In this document: positions 27,405-35,487 of the stretch, piece by piece
How the letters are laid out: every line of letters begins with the position of its first letter
How positions within the stretch are numbered: position 1 is the stretch's first letter
Assembly (NCBI RefSeq): GCF_015645465.1
Contig: NZ_JADOEL010000005.1
Location: 62,001 to 126,000 of the forward strand
Direction of reading: 5' to 3'
DNA length: 64,000 bases
Source: Herminiimonas contaminans
GTDB lineage: Bacteria; Pseudomonadota; Gammaproteobacteria; Burkholderiales; Burkholderiaceae_D
Notes under the pieces: generated by a model
Databases searched by the model: none
Told to the model about the DNA's origin: nothing
What the model saw: only the letters and a program-made list of their open reading frames with translations
Program-made: the position numbers and the translations under genes

Positions 27405-28430
27405 ATGCTCATGACTCTTAGCTCCAGACTCTCCACCCCGCTTGTTAAACACCAGCGTTTCTTCTTGCACCTCATCGCTGGCATCAGCGCACTGGTCGTT
27501 GGCTCCACGGCACTGGCCGCACCTGCCGATGCTTATCCGGATCGCCTGATCAAACTGGTCGTGCCGTTCCCGGCTGGCGGCCCTACCGATATCGTTGCAC
27601 GTCCTCTGGCGCATGACTTGTCGGCACAGCTGAAGCAAACCGTCGTCATCGAAAACAAGGGCGGTGCCGGTGGTGCGATCGCAGCGGACTCGGTAGCGAA
27701 GTCTCCGGCAGATGGTTACACCCTGCTGGTCGGTACTGTCGGCACGCAAGCCATCAATGCCGCTCTGTATAAAAAACTGCCTTACGATCCTGCAGTCGAT
27801 TTCACACCACTAGGTGTAGTCGCGGCAGCGCCGGTCGCGATCGTCGTCAATGCAAAATCGCCATACCAAACACTGGCTGACCTGGTCGCCGCAGCGAAGA
27901 AGAAACCAGCCAGCATCAGCTTCGGCTCGGCTGGTAACGGCACACCCGGCCATCTGACCGGTGAAATGTTCTCGACCGCAGCGGGTATCAAATTCGCGCA
28001 CATCCCTTATCGTGGCAGCGCACCGGCAGTGACAGACTTGCTGGGTCAGCAAATCGAAGTCATGTTCGATCCGGTGCAATCGGTATTGCCGCATATCCAG
28101 TCGGGCAAGCTGCGCGTACTCGCGATCAGCGGCGCACAACGTTCACCTGTATTGCCACAAGTGCCTACCGTGGCGGAATCCGGCTACAAGCAATTTGAAG
28201 CGGAAGCTTGGTGGGCGATTTATGCACCAGCCAATCTGCCAGCAGCGATTGCCAGCCAGCTCAGTAAAAACATCGCCGAGATCGTCGCGTCTGCGTCCTT
28301 CCGTGATCGCCTGACCAGTCTCGGTGTAACACCTGTCTCCATCCCGCCTGGCCCATATGCCAGGTTCGGTCGCAATGAACTGGAAAAATGGGGCAAAGCA
28401 GTACACGAGTCTGGCGCGCAGATCGACTGA
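27405..28430 (+). CDS. Bug/TctC-family periplasmic solute receptor
   Basis: 341 aa (a start two codons later at 27411 is equally possible). Signal peptide (LIAGISALVVGSTALAAPADA), then the family hallmarks YPDRLIKLVVPFPAGGPTDIVAR and the ENKGGAGGAIAADSVAKSPADGYTLL segment. These proteins bind carboxylates, often for tripartite TctABC carriers. No TctAB membrane genes are adjacent, as is typical for the expanded Bug family in Burkholderiales. First gene of a run with the aconitase X subunits (24 bp gap), so its ligand is probably that pathway's substrate. Confidence 0.9.
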   Translation: MLMTLSSRLSTPLVKHQRFFLHLIAGISALVVGSTALAAPADAYPDRLIKLVVPFPAGGPTDIVARPLAHDLSAQLKQTVVIENKGGAGGAIAADSVAKSPADGYTLLVGTVGTQAINAALYKKLPYDPAVDFTPLGVVAAAPVAIVVNAKSPYQTLADLVAAAKKKPASISFGSAGNGTPGHLTGEMFSTAAGIKFAHIPYRGSAPAVTDLLGQQIEVMFDPVQSVLPHIQSGKLRVLAISGAQRSPVLPQVPTVAESGYKQFEAEAWWAIYAPANLPAAIASQLSKNIAEIVASASFRDRLTSLGVTPVSIPPGPYARFGRNELEKWGKAVHESGAQID

Positions 28431-28454
28431 TTTGTTTAGTAAAGAAAGTATTTA

Positions 28455-29690
28455 ATGAAGCTGAATGAAGAAGAAAAATCCATCCTCGCCGGTGAGCAAG
28501 GACGAGTCCCGCAACTAGCCTTGCAGCACCAGATCGCTGTCGGCGATTTCTTTGGCGCAGAAGACTTCGTTCCGGTCAGCCAGGCGCACATCATGGCCGA
28601 TACCGAAAGTCTCGGTCAGGCCGGTGTGATCTGGCTGGAGCAGCTGGGTGAGATCACCGAAGGTCAACGCCAGGTACGGATACCGACCATCACCGATCCA
28701 CGCGGTACCGACTTCGCCAAGTCGTCGGTGCTCAAACAGGATGGCTGGATGCTGGACCTGGAACAACGCGCGATCGATGCTTTCGTCAGACTCGGCGTCT
28801 CGATGACGGATACCTGCATCAACTACCAGACCATCGCCGCACCGACACGCGGTGAACACGTCGCCTTTGGCGATACCGGCGTGGTCATTTATTCCAACTC
28901 GGTATGCGGTGCACGCTCCAACTTCGAAGGCGGCCCGTCTGCCCTCGCCGCTGGCCTGACCGGTCGCACGCCACGCTATGGCTTCCATCTGGATAGTCAA
29001 CGCCAGGCAACACTGCGCATACGCGTGGACTGGACACCGCAAACCCTGAACGACTGGGGCGCGCTCGGCGGTGTGATCGGACGTTTGTCGGCCAACTATT
29101 GGACGGTACCTGTCGTCGAAGGACTGGAAGGTGCGCCGACTTCGGATCAGCTCAAACACTTTGGCGCGGCCATGGCCAGCTTCGGCTCCAGTGCGCTCTA
29201 CCATCTGGTCGGCATCACGCCGGAAGCCTACCGCATCGAAGATGTGGGCGGCGACAAGCTGCCGGTCGCACATCGCGTCGGTGAAGCTGAAGTTAAAGCG
29301 CTGCAAACTGCTTATGCAGTGACAGATGAAATCGACGTCGTCGTATTCTCCGCACCGCAGCTCAGCCTGTACGAATTGCGTGAGATCGCCAAGCTGTGCG
29401 ACGGCAAGCAATTCATCAAGCCGATGCTGGCCGTGACCAGCCCGCAAGTGAAACCGGATGCAGATCGCATGGGCTTCACCGCACGCATCGAAGCAGCGGG
29501 TGGACAAGTCCTGTCCGGCATGTGTTTCTACCAGTCGTACGCGCGTGAAATGGCCGATGCCAACGGCTGGAAACGTCTCGCGACGAATAGCGCCAAGCTG
29601 GTCAACATCCTCGGCGGCTATGGCTATGTGCCTATGCTCGCCTCGATGCAACGCTGCATAGACGCAGCAGTAACCGGGAAATTGAAATGA
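28455..29690 (+). CDS. Aconitase X catalytic (large) subunit
   Basis: 411 aa. AcnX/DUF521 family: an iron-sulphur hydro-lyase of the aconitase superfamily. The motif SNSVCGARSNFEGGP, with its cysteine, and further Cys residues in TDTCINYQ and GMCFYQSY are the likely cluster ligands. Bacterial members characterised so far dehydrate cis-3-hydroxy-L-proline; archaeal ones act on phosphomevalonate. The usual proline-pathway partner genes are not here, so another hydroxy acid is possible. Its stop overlaps the start of the small subunit by 4 bp. Confidence 0.85.
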   Translation: MKLNEEEKSILAGEQGRVPQLALQHQIAVGDFFGAEDFVPVSQAHIMADTESLGQAGVIWLEQLGEITEGQRQVRIPTITDPRGTDFAKSSVLKQDGWMLDLEQRAIDAFVRLGVSMTDTCINYQTIAAPTRGEHVAFGDTGVVIYSNSVCGARSNFEGGPSALAAGLTGRTPRYGFHLDSQRQATLRIRVDWTPQTLNDWGALGGVIGRLSANYWTVPVVEGLEGAPTSDQLKHFGAAMASFGSSALYHLVGITPEAYRIEDVGGDKLPVAHRVGEAEVKALQTAYAVTDEIDVVVFSAPQLSLYELREIAKLCDGKQFIKPMLAVTSPQVKPDADRMGFTARIEAAGGQVLSGMCFYQSYAREMADANGWKRLATNSAKLVNILGGYGYVPMLASMQRCIDAAVTGKLK

Positions 29691-30091
29691 TAGAACTCAT
29701 CGCGCGTCACGCGATCGGTGAAAAAGTAAGCGGTGCGACGCTGGTCGCCAATGATGGCTTCTCGGCACGCTATGACCTGGACCGTATCAACGGCACCTTC
29801 TCGCGTCCGGCACACAAGCTGGCTGGTCTGTCGTATGTCGGCAAGATCCTGGTGCTGGACACCGCCAAAGGCGGCGTCGCCAGTGCCTGGATGCTGCATG
29901 AAATGGCCTCGCGCAATAAAATGCCGCTGGCCATCGTCTTCAATACCGTCAATCCCATCCTGGTACAAGGTGCGGCCTTTGGCGGCCTGACCATGCTGGC
30001 TGGTTTTGATGTCGATGTGACTGCGACTATCCCGAATGGCGCGGCAGTGGAAATAGACCCGCAACGCAAATCGCTACGGGTTTTGGATTAA
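29687..30091 (+). CDS. Aconitase X swivel-domain (small) subunit
   Basis: 134 aa. DUF126 swivel domain that closes over the active site of the large subunit. Typical segments are KVSGATLVANDGFSARYDLDRINGTFSRPAHKLAG and GTFSRPA, with the conserved serine loop. The ATGA overlap with the large subunit implies coupled translation and a 1:1 complex. Separate small and large chains are the rule for one of the bacterial subtypes. Confidence 0.85.
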   Translation: MIELIARHAIGEKVSGATLVANDGFSARYDLDRINGTFSRPAHKLAGLSYVGKILVLDTAKGGVASAWMLHEMASRNKMPLAIVFNTVNPILVQGAAFGGLTMLAGFDVDVTATIPNGAAVEIDPQRKSLRVLD

Positions 30092-30142
30092 GGCAAGTAT
30101 TCGCATTGAAGCAAAATTCGGATCACCAAAACTTATAGGGTG

Positions 30143-30808
30143 TCAGCTGCCAAAGATGGTATGTGGCGGCCGCTTCTGCGCGTCATCCGCTTGATCCGGC
30201 GGGCGGAAGATGACGACTAGGGCTTTCGATTCGCCTTTGATGCTGCGGCCGCGATGCGGGATGTTGGAGTCGAAGTAAAGGCTGTCGCCGGCCGACAATA
30301 TCCACTGCTGTTCACGGCCGTCGATCATGAAGCTGAACTCTACTTTGCCATCGGTCACAAAGAGGAATTCCTCGCCTTCGTGATCGAAGCGCATTTCATG
30401 CGCCATCTCATTCGGGAACACCATGATGAAGGGTTCCATGTGCTTATGACGACGCTTGTTGGCGAGGGCCACATAGTCATAGCCGAAGGCTTCTTCGCCA
30501 TGTACTACCGATTCACGCTCCCATGAACGCACGATGCAAATGGCATCGCTGCGCTCGGCGGTTTCCGTTCCGAGCAGCTCGGCAAGATCAGTGTGCAAGG
30601 CTTGCGCGATCTTGATCAGCGTACCTATCGGCGGAATGATCTTCGAATTTTCTATCTTCGAAAGATAACCTTTGGTGAACCCCGTCTCGCTGGCCAGCCT
30701 GTCCTGCGTATAACCGCGCGCAGTACGTAATTCAGAAACCCGGCGACCAAGGCGAAGTTCGATATCAGACAGTTCGGGAGGTAAATCAGTAGTAATTGCT
30801 TCTGCCAT
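30143..30808 (-). CDS. XRE-family regulator with C-terminal cupin sensor
   Basis: 221 aa. Helix-turn-helix (about 20-75: RLASETGFTKGYLSKIENSKIIPPIGTLIKIA) and a cupin barrel (about 115-205: HEGEEFLFVTDGKVEF, GDSLYFDSNIPHRG). Such proteins often repress catabolic operons and sense a substrate in the cupin. It is convergent with the aconitase X genes and in tandem, 2 bp apart, with the DJ-1 gene. The palindrome at 31450 in front of that gene is a candidate operator. Confidence 0.9.
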   Translation of the reverse strand: MAEAITTDLPPELSDIELRLGRRVSELRTARGYTQDRLASETGFTKGYLSKIENSKIIPPIGTLIKIAQALHTDLAELLGTETAERSDAICIVRSWERESVVHGEEAFGYDYVALANKRRHKHMEPFIMVFPNEMAHEMRFDHEGEEFLFVTDGKVEFSFMIDGREQQWILSAGDSLYFDSNIPHRGRSIKGESKALVVIFRPPDQADDAQKRPPHTIFGS

Positions 30809-30810
30809 AT

Positions 30811-31431
30811 TTACGATTCTATAGGGGGTAATGCAGCTTTATTTGCCTGCCACGCACGACTGTACTCAATGATGCGCGCGGTTTCATTTGCTACCTCGGG
30901 ACTGATGCGTGTTTTCAACAGGTGCAACATCACGTCTATGCAAAGTGTCACGCCACCACCGGTCACCACCGTCTGCTGATCCACCACGCTGCTATGGACA
31001 GTCGCAATATCCTTGTACTGTTCCTTCATCAGGGACAACGGAGATATTTCCGGTGGGATGACTTCACATTTTGTCGTCGCTTGTTTCCCATTAAGAACTC
31101 CTGCGGCTGCGAGTATCATACCACCGGTGCAAACCGAGGTCATTATCGTATCCCGCGACCTCGCTTTCAAAAATGCCAGCGTCGCCGGATTTTTCACCTG
31201 CTCTTTCCACCCTGCGCCACCTGTCACCACGATTACATCGAACGCCGGTGCATCATCAACGCCGTACTCTGCTATCACCCGTAAACCGTTGGCCAGCAAC
31301 ACTTCGCCGCTGGTCGGCGCAATCGTATGGATCTGGATATCGGGGTAGGCCCGACGGGCCATCGACAACACACCAAAAGTTGCCAAATCAACAGGTTCTA
31401 CATCTGGATATACAAATATTCCGAATTTCAT
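30811..31431 (-). CDS. DJ-1/PfpI-family protein
   Basis: 206 aa. Single glutamine-amidotransferase-like domain with the nucleophile elbow TSVCTGGMILAAAG (Cys in the usual place) and a preceding VVTGGAGWK. No DNA-binding domain, in contrast to the gene at 14782. Members include isonitrile hydratase and various hydrolases or chaperones; the activity here is unknown. First gene of an operon with the XRE-cupin regulator. Confidence 0.82.
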   Translation of the reverse strand: MKFGIFVYPDVEPVDLATFGVLSMARRAYPDIQIHTIAPTSGEVLLANGLRVIAEYGVDDAPAFDVIVVTGGAGWKEQVKNPATLAFLKARSRDTIMTSVCTGGMILAAAGVLNGKQATTKCEVIPPEISPLSLMKEQYKDIATVHSSVVDQQTVVTGGGVTLCIDVMLHLLKTRISPEVANETARIIEYSRAWQANKAALPPIES

Positions 31432-31449
31432 TTCCGTCTCCTTTTGGTG

Positions 31450-31464
31450 AAACTTTTAAAGTTT
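31450..31464. promoter_or_regulatory. Palindrome in front of the DJ-1/XRE operon
   Basis: AAACTTT-T-AAAGTTT, a perfect 7-bp inverted repeat around one base, 19 bp before the DJ-1 start and about 210 bp before the divergent transporter gene. A good candidate site for the XRE-cupin regulator of the same cluster. Confidence 0.5.
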
Positions 31465-31670
31465 AAGTTTACTATTTGTATACCTTATCATATATTTTGT
31501 TTCATCAACGGATAAGTTGATATGGAAAGAAGTGGAATATTGATACGTATTTGTTGCCCAAGTCGAGATTGCGCAGAGAAATAGTTTCATATTAAGAACC
31601 TCGCTTCTTTCGCCGGGAAACCAAGTCCGATATCTAACCACTCCACAAAAACACACGAAGGAGACAAGGA

Positions 31671-32984
31671 ATGGAAATATCGACAAGCGGCGACGTCAGC
31701 GTCGCCAGCAAAGGAGTGAAGAAATCAAAAATCGGAACGATTGCGGCAGCGAGTTCCATCGGCACCATCATCGAATGGTATGACTTCCTGATTTACGGCA
31801 TGGCGGCAGCACTGGTATTCAACAAACTGTTTTTTCCCAATGTATCACCGGTCATCGGTACGCTGGCGGCCCTGGGCACCTACGCGGTCGGCTTCTTCGC
31901 ACGACCATTGGGTGGCGCTATCTTCGGCCACTTCGGTGATCGCGTCGGGCGCAAGTCGATGTTATTGCTGACCATGTTCATCATGGGGATAGGCACCGTC
32001 CTCATCGGCTGCCTGCCCACCTATGAACACATCGGCATCTGGGCTCCTGTCCTGCTGATCATTCTGCGCTTTATCCAGGGCGTCGGACTTGGCGGCGAAT
32101 GGGGCGGCGCGGCGCTGATGGTACTGGAACACGCACCGAAACATCGGCGCGGCTTCTATGGCAGCCTGGTGCAGGTTGGTTTTCCCTTGGGCCTGGTGCT
32201 CGCTACCGGCGTCTTTGCCATCGTATCGAAATTGCCGGAAGCCGACTTCCTGTCCTGGGGCTGGCGCATTCCCTTCCTGCTGAGCGTCGTGCTGGTGGTG
32301 GTCGGCTATGTGATCCGCAGCAAGGTGGAAGAGTCACCGATCTTTTTGCAAATGAAAGCCAAGAACGAGCTATCCAAACAACCGGTACTCGATGCCATCC
32401 TCAAAAACCCACGCGCCTTCCTGACCGCCATCGGCCTGAAGATCTCCGAGGTTTCCTGGGTCTACATCCTGACCGTGTTCATCGTGGTACATGCGACCAA
32501 CAATCTGCAATTACCCAAGTCGCTCATCCTCGACGGCATCCTTTATGCGGCATTGGTGGAAGTGATCACGATTCCATTGTTTGGCCTGCTATCGGACAAG
32601 GTCGGGCGACGACCGATGTATATCTGGGGTGCACTCTTCACGGTGGCACTGGCCTTCCCGCTCTTCACCCTGCTCGAGACCAAGGACAGCGCCATCATTA
32701 TCGGTGTGATGATCGTCGCGCTCAGCCTAGGCCACGGTTTCATGTTTGCACCGGAAGCCACCTACTTCCCGGAACTGTTTGGCGCCAACGTGCGCTATAG
32801 CGGCGCCACGCTCGGCTTCCAGGTGGCAGCGGCGGTCGGCGGCGGACTCTCACCGATCATCGCCACCGGCCTGATGGCTTACTTCGGTGGCACGACCGGG
32901 GTCTCCATCATGTTGATCCTGCTGGCCGCCGTCACCCTCGTTGCCGCCATTGCAGCACGCGAAACACGTCACGAATCGTTGTAA
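31671..32984 (+). CDS. MFS transporter of the metabolite:H+ symporter (MHS) family
   Basis: 437 aa, about 12 transmembrane helices. Typical MHS parts are SSIGTIIEWYDFLIYG, the loop FGDRVGRKSMLL and GLLSDKVGRRPMY. Relatives import shikimate, citrate, ketoglutarate, proline/betaine and aromatic acids. Ribosome site AAGGAGAC. It heads a plus-strand run with the cupin and ferredoxin genes, and probably supplies the substrate of this cluster, in parallel with the Bug receptor. Confidence 0.9.
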   Translation: MEISTSGDVSVASKGVKKSKIGTIAAASSIGTIIEWYDFLIYGMAAALVFNKLFFPNVSPVIGTLAALGTYAVGFFARPLGGAIFGHFGDRVGRKSMLLLTMFIMGIGTVLIGCLPTYEHIGIWAPVLLIILRFIQGVGLGGEWGGAALMVLEHAPKHRRGFYGSLVQVGFPLGLVLATGVFAIVSKLPEADFLSWGWRIPFLLSVVLVVVGYVIRSKVEESPIFLQMKAKNELSKQPVLDAILKNPRAFLTAIGLKISEVSWVYILTVFIVVHATNNLQLPKSLILDGILYAALVEVITIPLFGLLSDKVGRRPMYIWGALFTVALAFPLFTLLETKDSAIIIGVMIVALSLGHGFMFAPEATYFPELFGANVRYSGATLGFQVAAAVGGGLSPIIATGLMAYFGGTTGVSIMLILLAAVTLVAAIAARETRHESL

Positions 32985-33026
32985 GAATTTTTTGCGGGAT
33001 GCCCGCGTTTTTTAAAGGAGAAGGAA

Positions 33027-33419
33027 ATGAGCACAGTCACAGAAACCCGCTTAAAGGGCAAGCTGGAACCAACCATCAATGGATCGACCTACGTCAAACC
33101 GGCAGAACTGGAATGGAAACCGACCAAACACAAAGGCATACAGATCAAGGTCTTGTACGAAGACCCGTCCAAAGGTGAATTGACCTGCCTGTTGAAATGG
33201 GAACCAGGCACCATCCTGCCCTTCCACCGTCACCCGGAAATAGAACAAACCTATGTAGTCGAGGGCTCCTTCTATGACCACGACGGCATTGCCCGGGCCG
33301 GTGAATATACCTGGCGCAAACCTGGCTCCTTGCATGAAACGCGTTCGGATGAAGGTTGCATCATCCTCGCCGTCTACCGCAAGCCTAACGTCTTCTTCGA
33401 TGTTGATGCCGGATTCTGA
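33027..33419 (+). CDS. ChrR-like cupin-domain protein
   Basis: 130 aa, a single cupin barrel. Metal-binding motifs GTILPFHRHPEIEQTYVVEGSF (HxH then E) and, on the other side, KPGSLHETRSDEG. Similar small cupins include ChrR-type zinc proteins and dioxygenase-like enzymes. Placed 42 bp after the transporter and 19 bp before the ferredoxin, so it likely belongs to the pathway, as an isomerase or dioxygenase. The reaction cannot be named. Confidence 0.78.
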   Translation: MSTVTETRLKGKLEPTINGSTYVKPAELEWKPTKHKGIQIKVLYEDPSKGELTCLLKWEPGTILPFHRHPEIEQTYVVEGSFYDHDGIARAGEYTWRKPGSLHETRSDEGCIILAVYRKPNVFFDVDAGF

Positions 33420-33438
33420 CCTCCACTAGAGTCTGCAC

Positions 33439-33783
33439 ATGGCCTACATCGTTACCGAAGCCTGCATACGCTGCAAATTCATGGATTGCATAGAGGTCTG
33501 TCCGACCTATGCCTTCCATGCCGGCGCAAACTTCGTCGTGATCAATCCGGATACCTGCGTCAACTGCGGACTGTGTGAAATGGTGTGTCCGACCCAGGCC
33601 ATCAAGGCCAGGGGTGATGCAACGGAAAGGGAACTCGTATTCGTGGAGTTGAATGCGAGCCTTGCGCTAAGCTGGCCGGCCATTACACAGAAAGGAACGG
33701 TTCCGGCGGATGCGGAAGACTGGATAGGCGTTGCAGACAAGAAGGAATACCTGCTCTACGCGCCGGATCCGGCGGCAAAGTAA
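33439..33783 (+). CDS. 7Fe ferredoxin, FdxA type
   Basis: 114 aa. Eight cysteines in the arrangement of 3Fe-4S/4Fe-4S ferredoxins: CIRCKFMDCIEVCP and CVNCGLCEMVCP. The C-terminal extension (FVELNASLALSWPAITQKG, DWIGVADKKEYLL) is that of FdxA. A cytoplasmic electron carrier. At the end of the transporter-cupin run it may feed an oxygenase or reductase of the pathway, which is not present here. Confidence 0.9.
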   Translation: MAYIVTEACIRCKFMDCIEVCPTYAFHAGANFVVINPDTCVNCGLCEMVCPTQAIKARGDATERELVFVELNASLALSWPAITQKGTVPADAEDWIGVADKKEYLLYAPDPAAK

Positions 33784-33807
33784 GACGGTCATTATTGGAT
33801 GTTATGC

Positions 33808-33847
33808 ATGCGTTCCGAAAGATTGATTTCTTCCGGAACGCATTTTT
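33808..33847 (+). terminator. Intrinsic terminator after the ferredoxin gene
   Basis: Stem ATGCGTTCCG / CGGAACGCAT, with partial pairing inside the 16-nt loop (AAAGA/TCTT), followed by TTTTCC. It closes the transporter-cupin-ferredoxin transcript. Confidence 0.8.
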
Positions 33848-33906
33848 CCTTCTGCGACAAGATGTGAACTCAGGTCGGCAGCAATACCGCCGGCCAGCTC
33901 CGCAAC

Positions 33907-34899
33907 TCAGTGCGTATCCTTGCGGTAGCGGCCCGGCGCCACCCCGACAAAGCGTTTGAAAAAGCGCGCAAGGTGCGACTGATCGGCATAGCCGCAAGCA
34001 AACGCTATGTCCACCAGCGATAACTTCCCATCACGTAGCAGTTGCTTGGCCCGATTGATCCGTAGTACCTGCAAATACTGATTGGGCGTTGCCTTGGTCG
34101 TCACGGTAAAGCGCTCAAAAAATATGGTCCTGCTCAGGCCAATGACGGCGGCCAGGTCGGCGACCTGGAAACTGCCATCCAGATTGGCTTGCAAATAATC
34201 ATTGACGCGCTGCATCTGTGCCTGGGAGAGTGGAACCCTGCTATCCGCGCTGCGAGGCACATCCCGTAATTGCGAATGCCGTGAAAAGACACAAGCCACA
34301 ATCGCCTGCGCCAGATAGTCGCTACTCAGGTTGGTACCGGCAGGCTCACTCAGCATATGCTTGCAAGTATCCAGCAGGTAAGTCAGGCTCGGATCGGCGG
34401 TTTCAGTCGGCGCGAGCAAATCGATTTCATCCAGTCGCCGACCGTAAATTTCATCTGCCAGCTCGCGCAATATCTCATTCTTGATGTAGACATAAAAAGC
34501 GTTAATCAAGTCGAAACCTTGCACGGCATAGCCATTGCCCGGCGCAATAATATTGTGGCTATTGGCCGCCATCTCCCCCTGGAAAGTCTTGCCGTCTTTT
34601 TCCAGCACGATTTTAATTTTTTGCTGGGGCACTGCGATGAACAGGGAAGAGATGGGCGGAACAACTTCTTCGAAGGGATCCGTACGCGCCAGCACGGCAG
34701 CCATATTCGACCAACCCAATCCATCGCTGGCACGTATGATTTCGCGGCTCGCGTCGAACACCATCGGTGTTTCCCTGAGCAGGAATTGCGGGCGAATTAT
34801 TTTCTTGGTGGAGGAAAGGATATCAGGGGATTCGTCGGGCAAAGGTATGGACGACGAAGAAGGGAGTTGCGTATTTTCAGTTGAAAATAATTGGCCCAT
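33907..34899 (-). CDS. AraC-family transcription regulator, copy C
   Basis: 330 aa. Complete paralogue of the regulator at 25661, with sensor region (about 40-200) and AraC domain (about 220-325: FQVADLAAVIGLSRTIFFERF, LVDIAFACGYADQSHLARFF). It is divergent from autotransporter copy 2 with 588 bp between, the same arrangement as the truncated copy at 21793 and autotransporter copy 1. Likely controls the autotransporter; inducer unknown. Confidence 0.86.
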   Translation of the reverse strand: MGQLFSTENTQLPSSSSIPLPDESPDILSSTKKIIRPQFLLRETPMVFDASREIIRASDGLGWSNMAAVLARTDPFEEVVPPISSLFIAVPQQKIKIVLEKDGKTFQGEMAANSHNIIAPGNGYAVQGFDLINAFYVYIKNEILRELADEIYGRRLDEIDLLAPTETADPSLTYLLDTCKHMLSEPAGTNLSSDYLAQAIVACVFSRHSQLRDVPRSADSRVPLSQAQMQRVNDYLQANLDGSFQVADLAAVIGLSRTIFFERFTVTTKATPNQYLQVLRINRAKQLLRDGKLSLVDIAFACGYADQSHLARFFKRFVGVAPGRYRKDTH

Positions 34900-35487
34900 T
34901 CTGCCGCCCGACTATCTAGGGTGATTTTTCGCAAAAATATTCGCTTTTATCTTGTCTTGCGTTTCTATCTTATCAGCAATTTTCTCGCTGTAAATACAGG
35001 TAACAATCGTTATCAATTCAACGCATGCAAAGCCATCGTCTGATACGTAACGCGGATCGTCTTCATCACTTTTTTAATTTCCACATGGAAATATGCATTT
35101 ATTTCTCACCATACAGATGCATATCTTGCTTACAGCTATTGCTATAAAAAACTTGTACTCCCTGGTTTTTCATTAAAGCTCATCCGTTAACGATTGTTTA
35201 GAAAGTTGGCGGACGAAAGTGCCGATTTCGAACGAACGTCAAATACGTTTTTCTGCGCAACTTCGACAATCCGTCCTAGCACTCCCTTCAGTGCATCAAA
35301 CACTCGCCTCGATGCTTATCAACTGAAGGGCGACCCTCACTTTCAACAAACTGACTGTAAGCACGGCTGGCTGCAGCGCCGATGGCAGTAATTCGGGGAT
35401 AGCCATACCTTCACCGCCAACTTCGGAATCAGGATGACCTTCTAGTTCTGATGCCTGCCAGATAGTCATTACTCAAGAGGTTTAAAA
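34900..35487. other. Intergenic region between AraC copy C and autotransporter copy 2
   Basis: About 590 bp, A/T-rich in its first half (for example TATCAGCAATTTTCTCGCTG), with no complete gene. Its end holds the last 17 codons and stop of another autotransporter (35392-35445), described separately. The ribosome site for copy 2 (AAGAGG) is at 35473-35478. Confidence 0.5.
35392..35445 (+). pseudogene. C-terminal remnant of a lost autotransporter
   Basis: This stretch reads FGDSHTFTANFGIRMTF and a stop. Autotransporter copy 2 ends FGDSYTFTATFGIRMAF and a stop, so 14 of 17 residues are identical, including the terminal Phe. The codon before it is TAA and no similarity continues upstream. It is therefore the scar of a third, tandem autotransporter gene, 42 bp before the start of copy 2. 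Confidence 0.85.
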
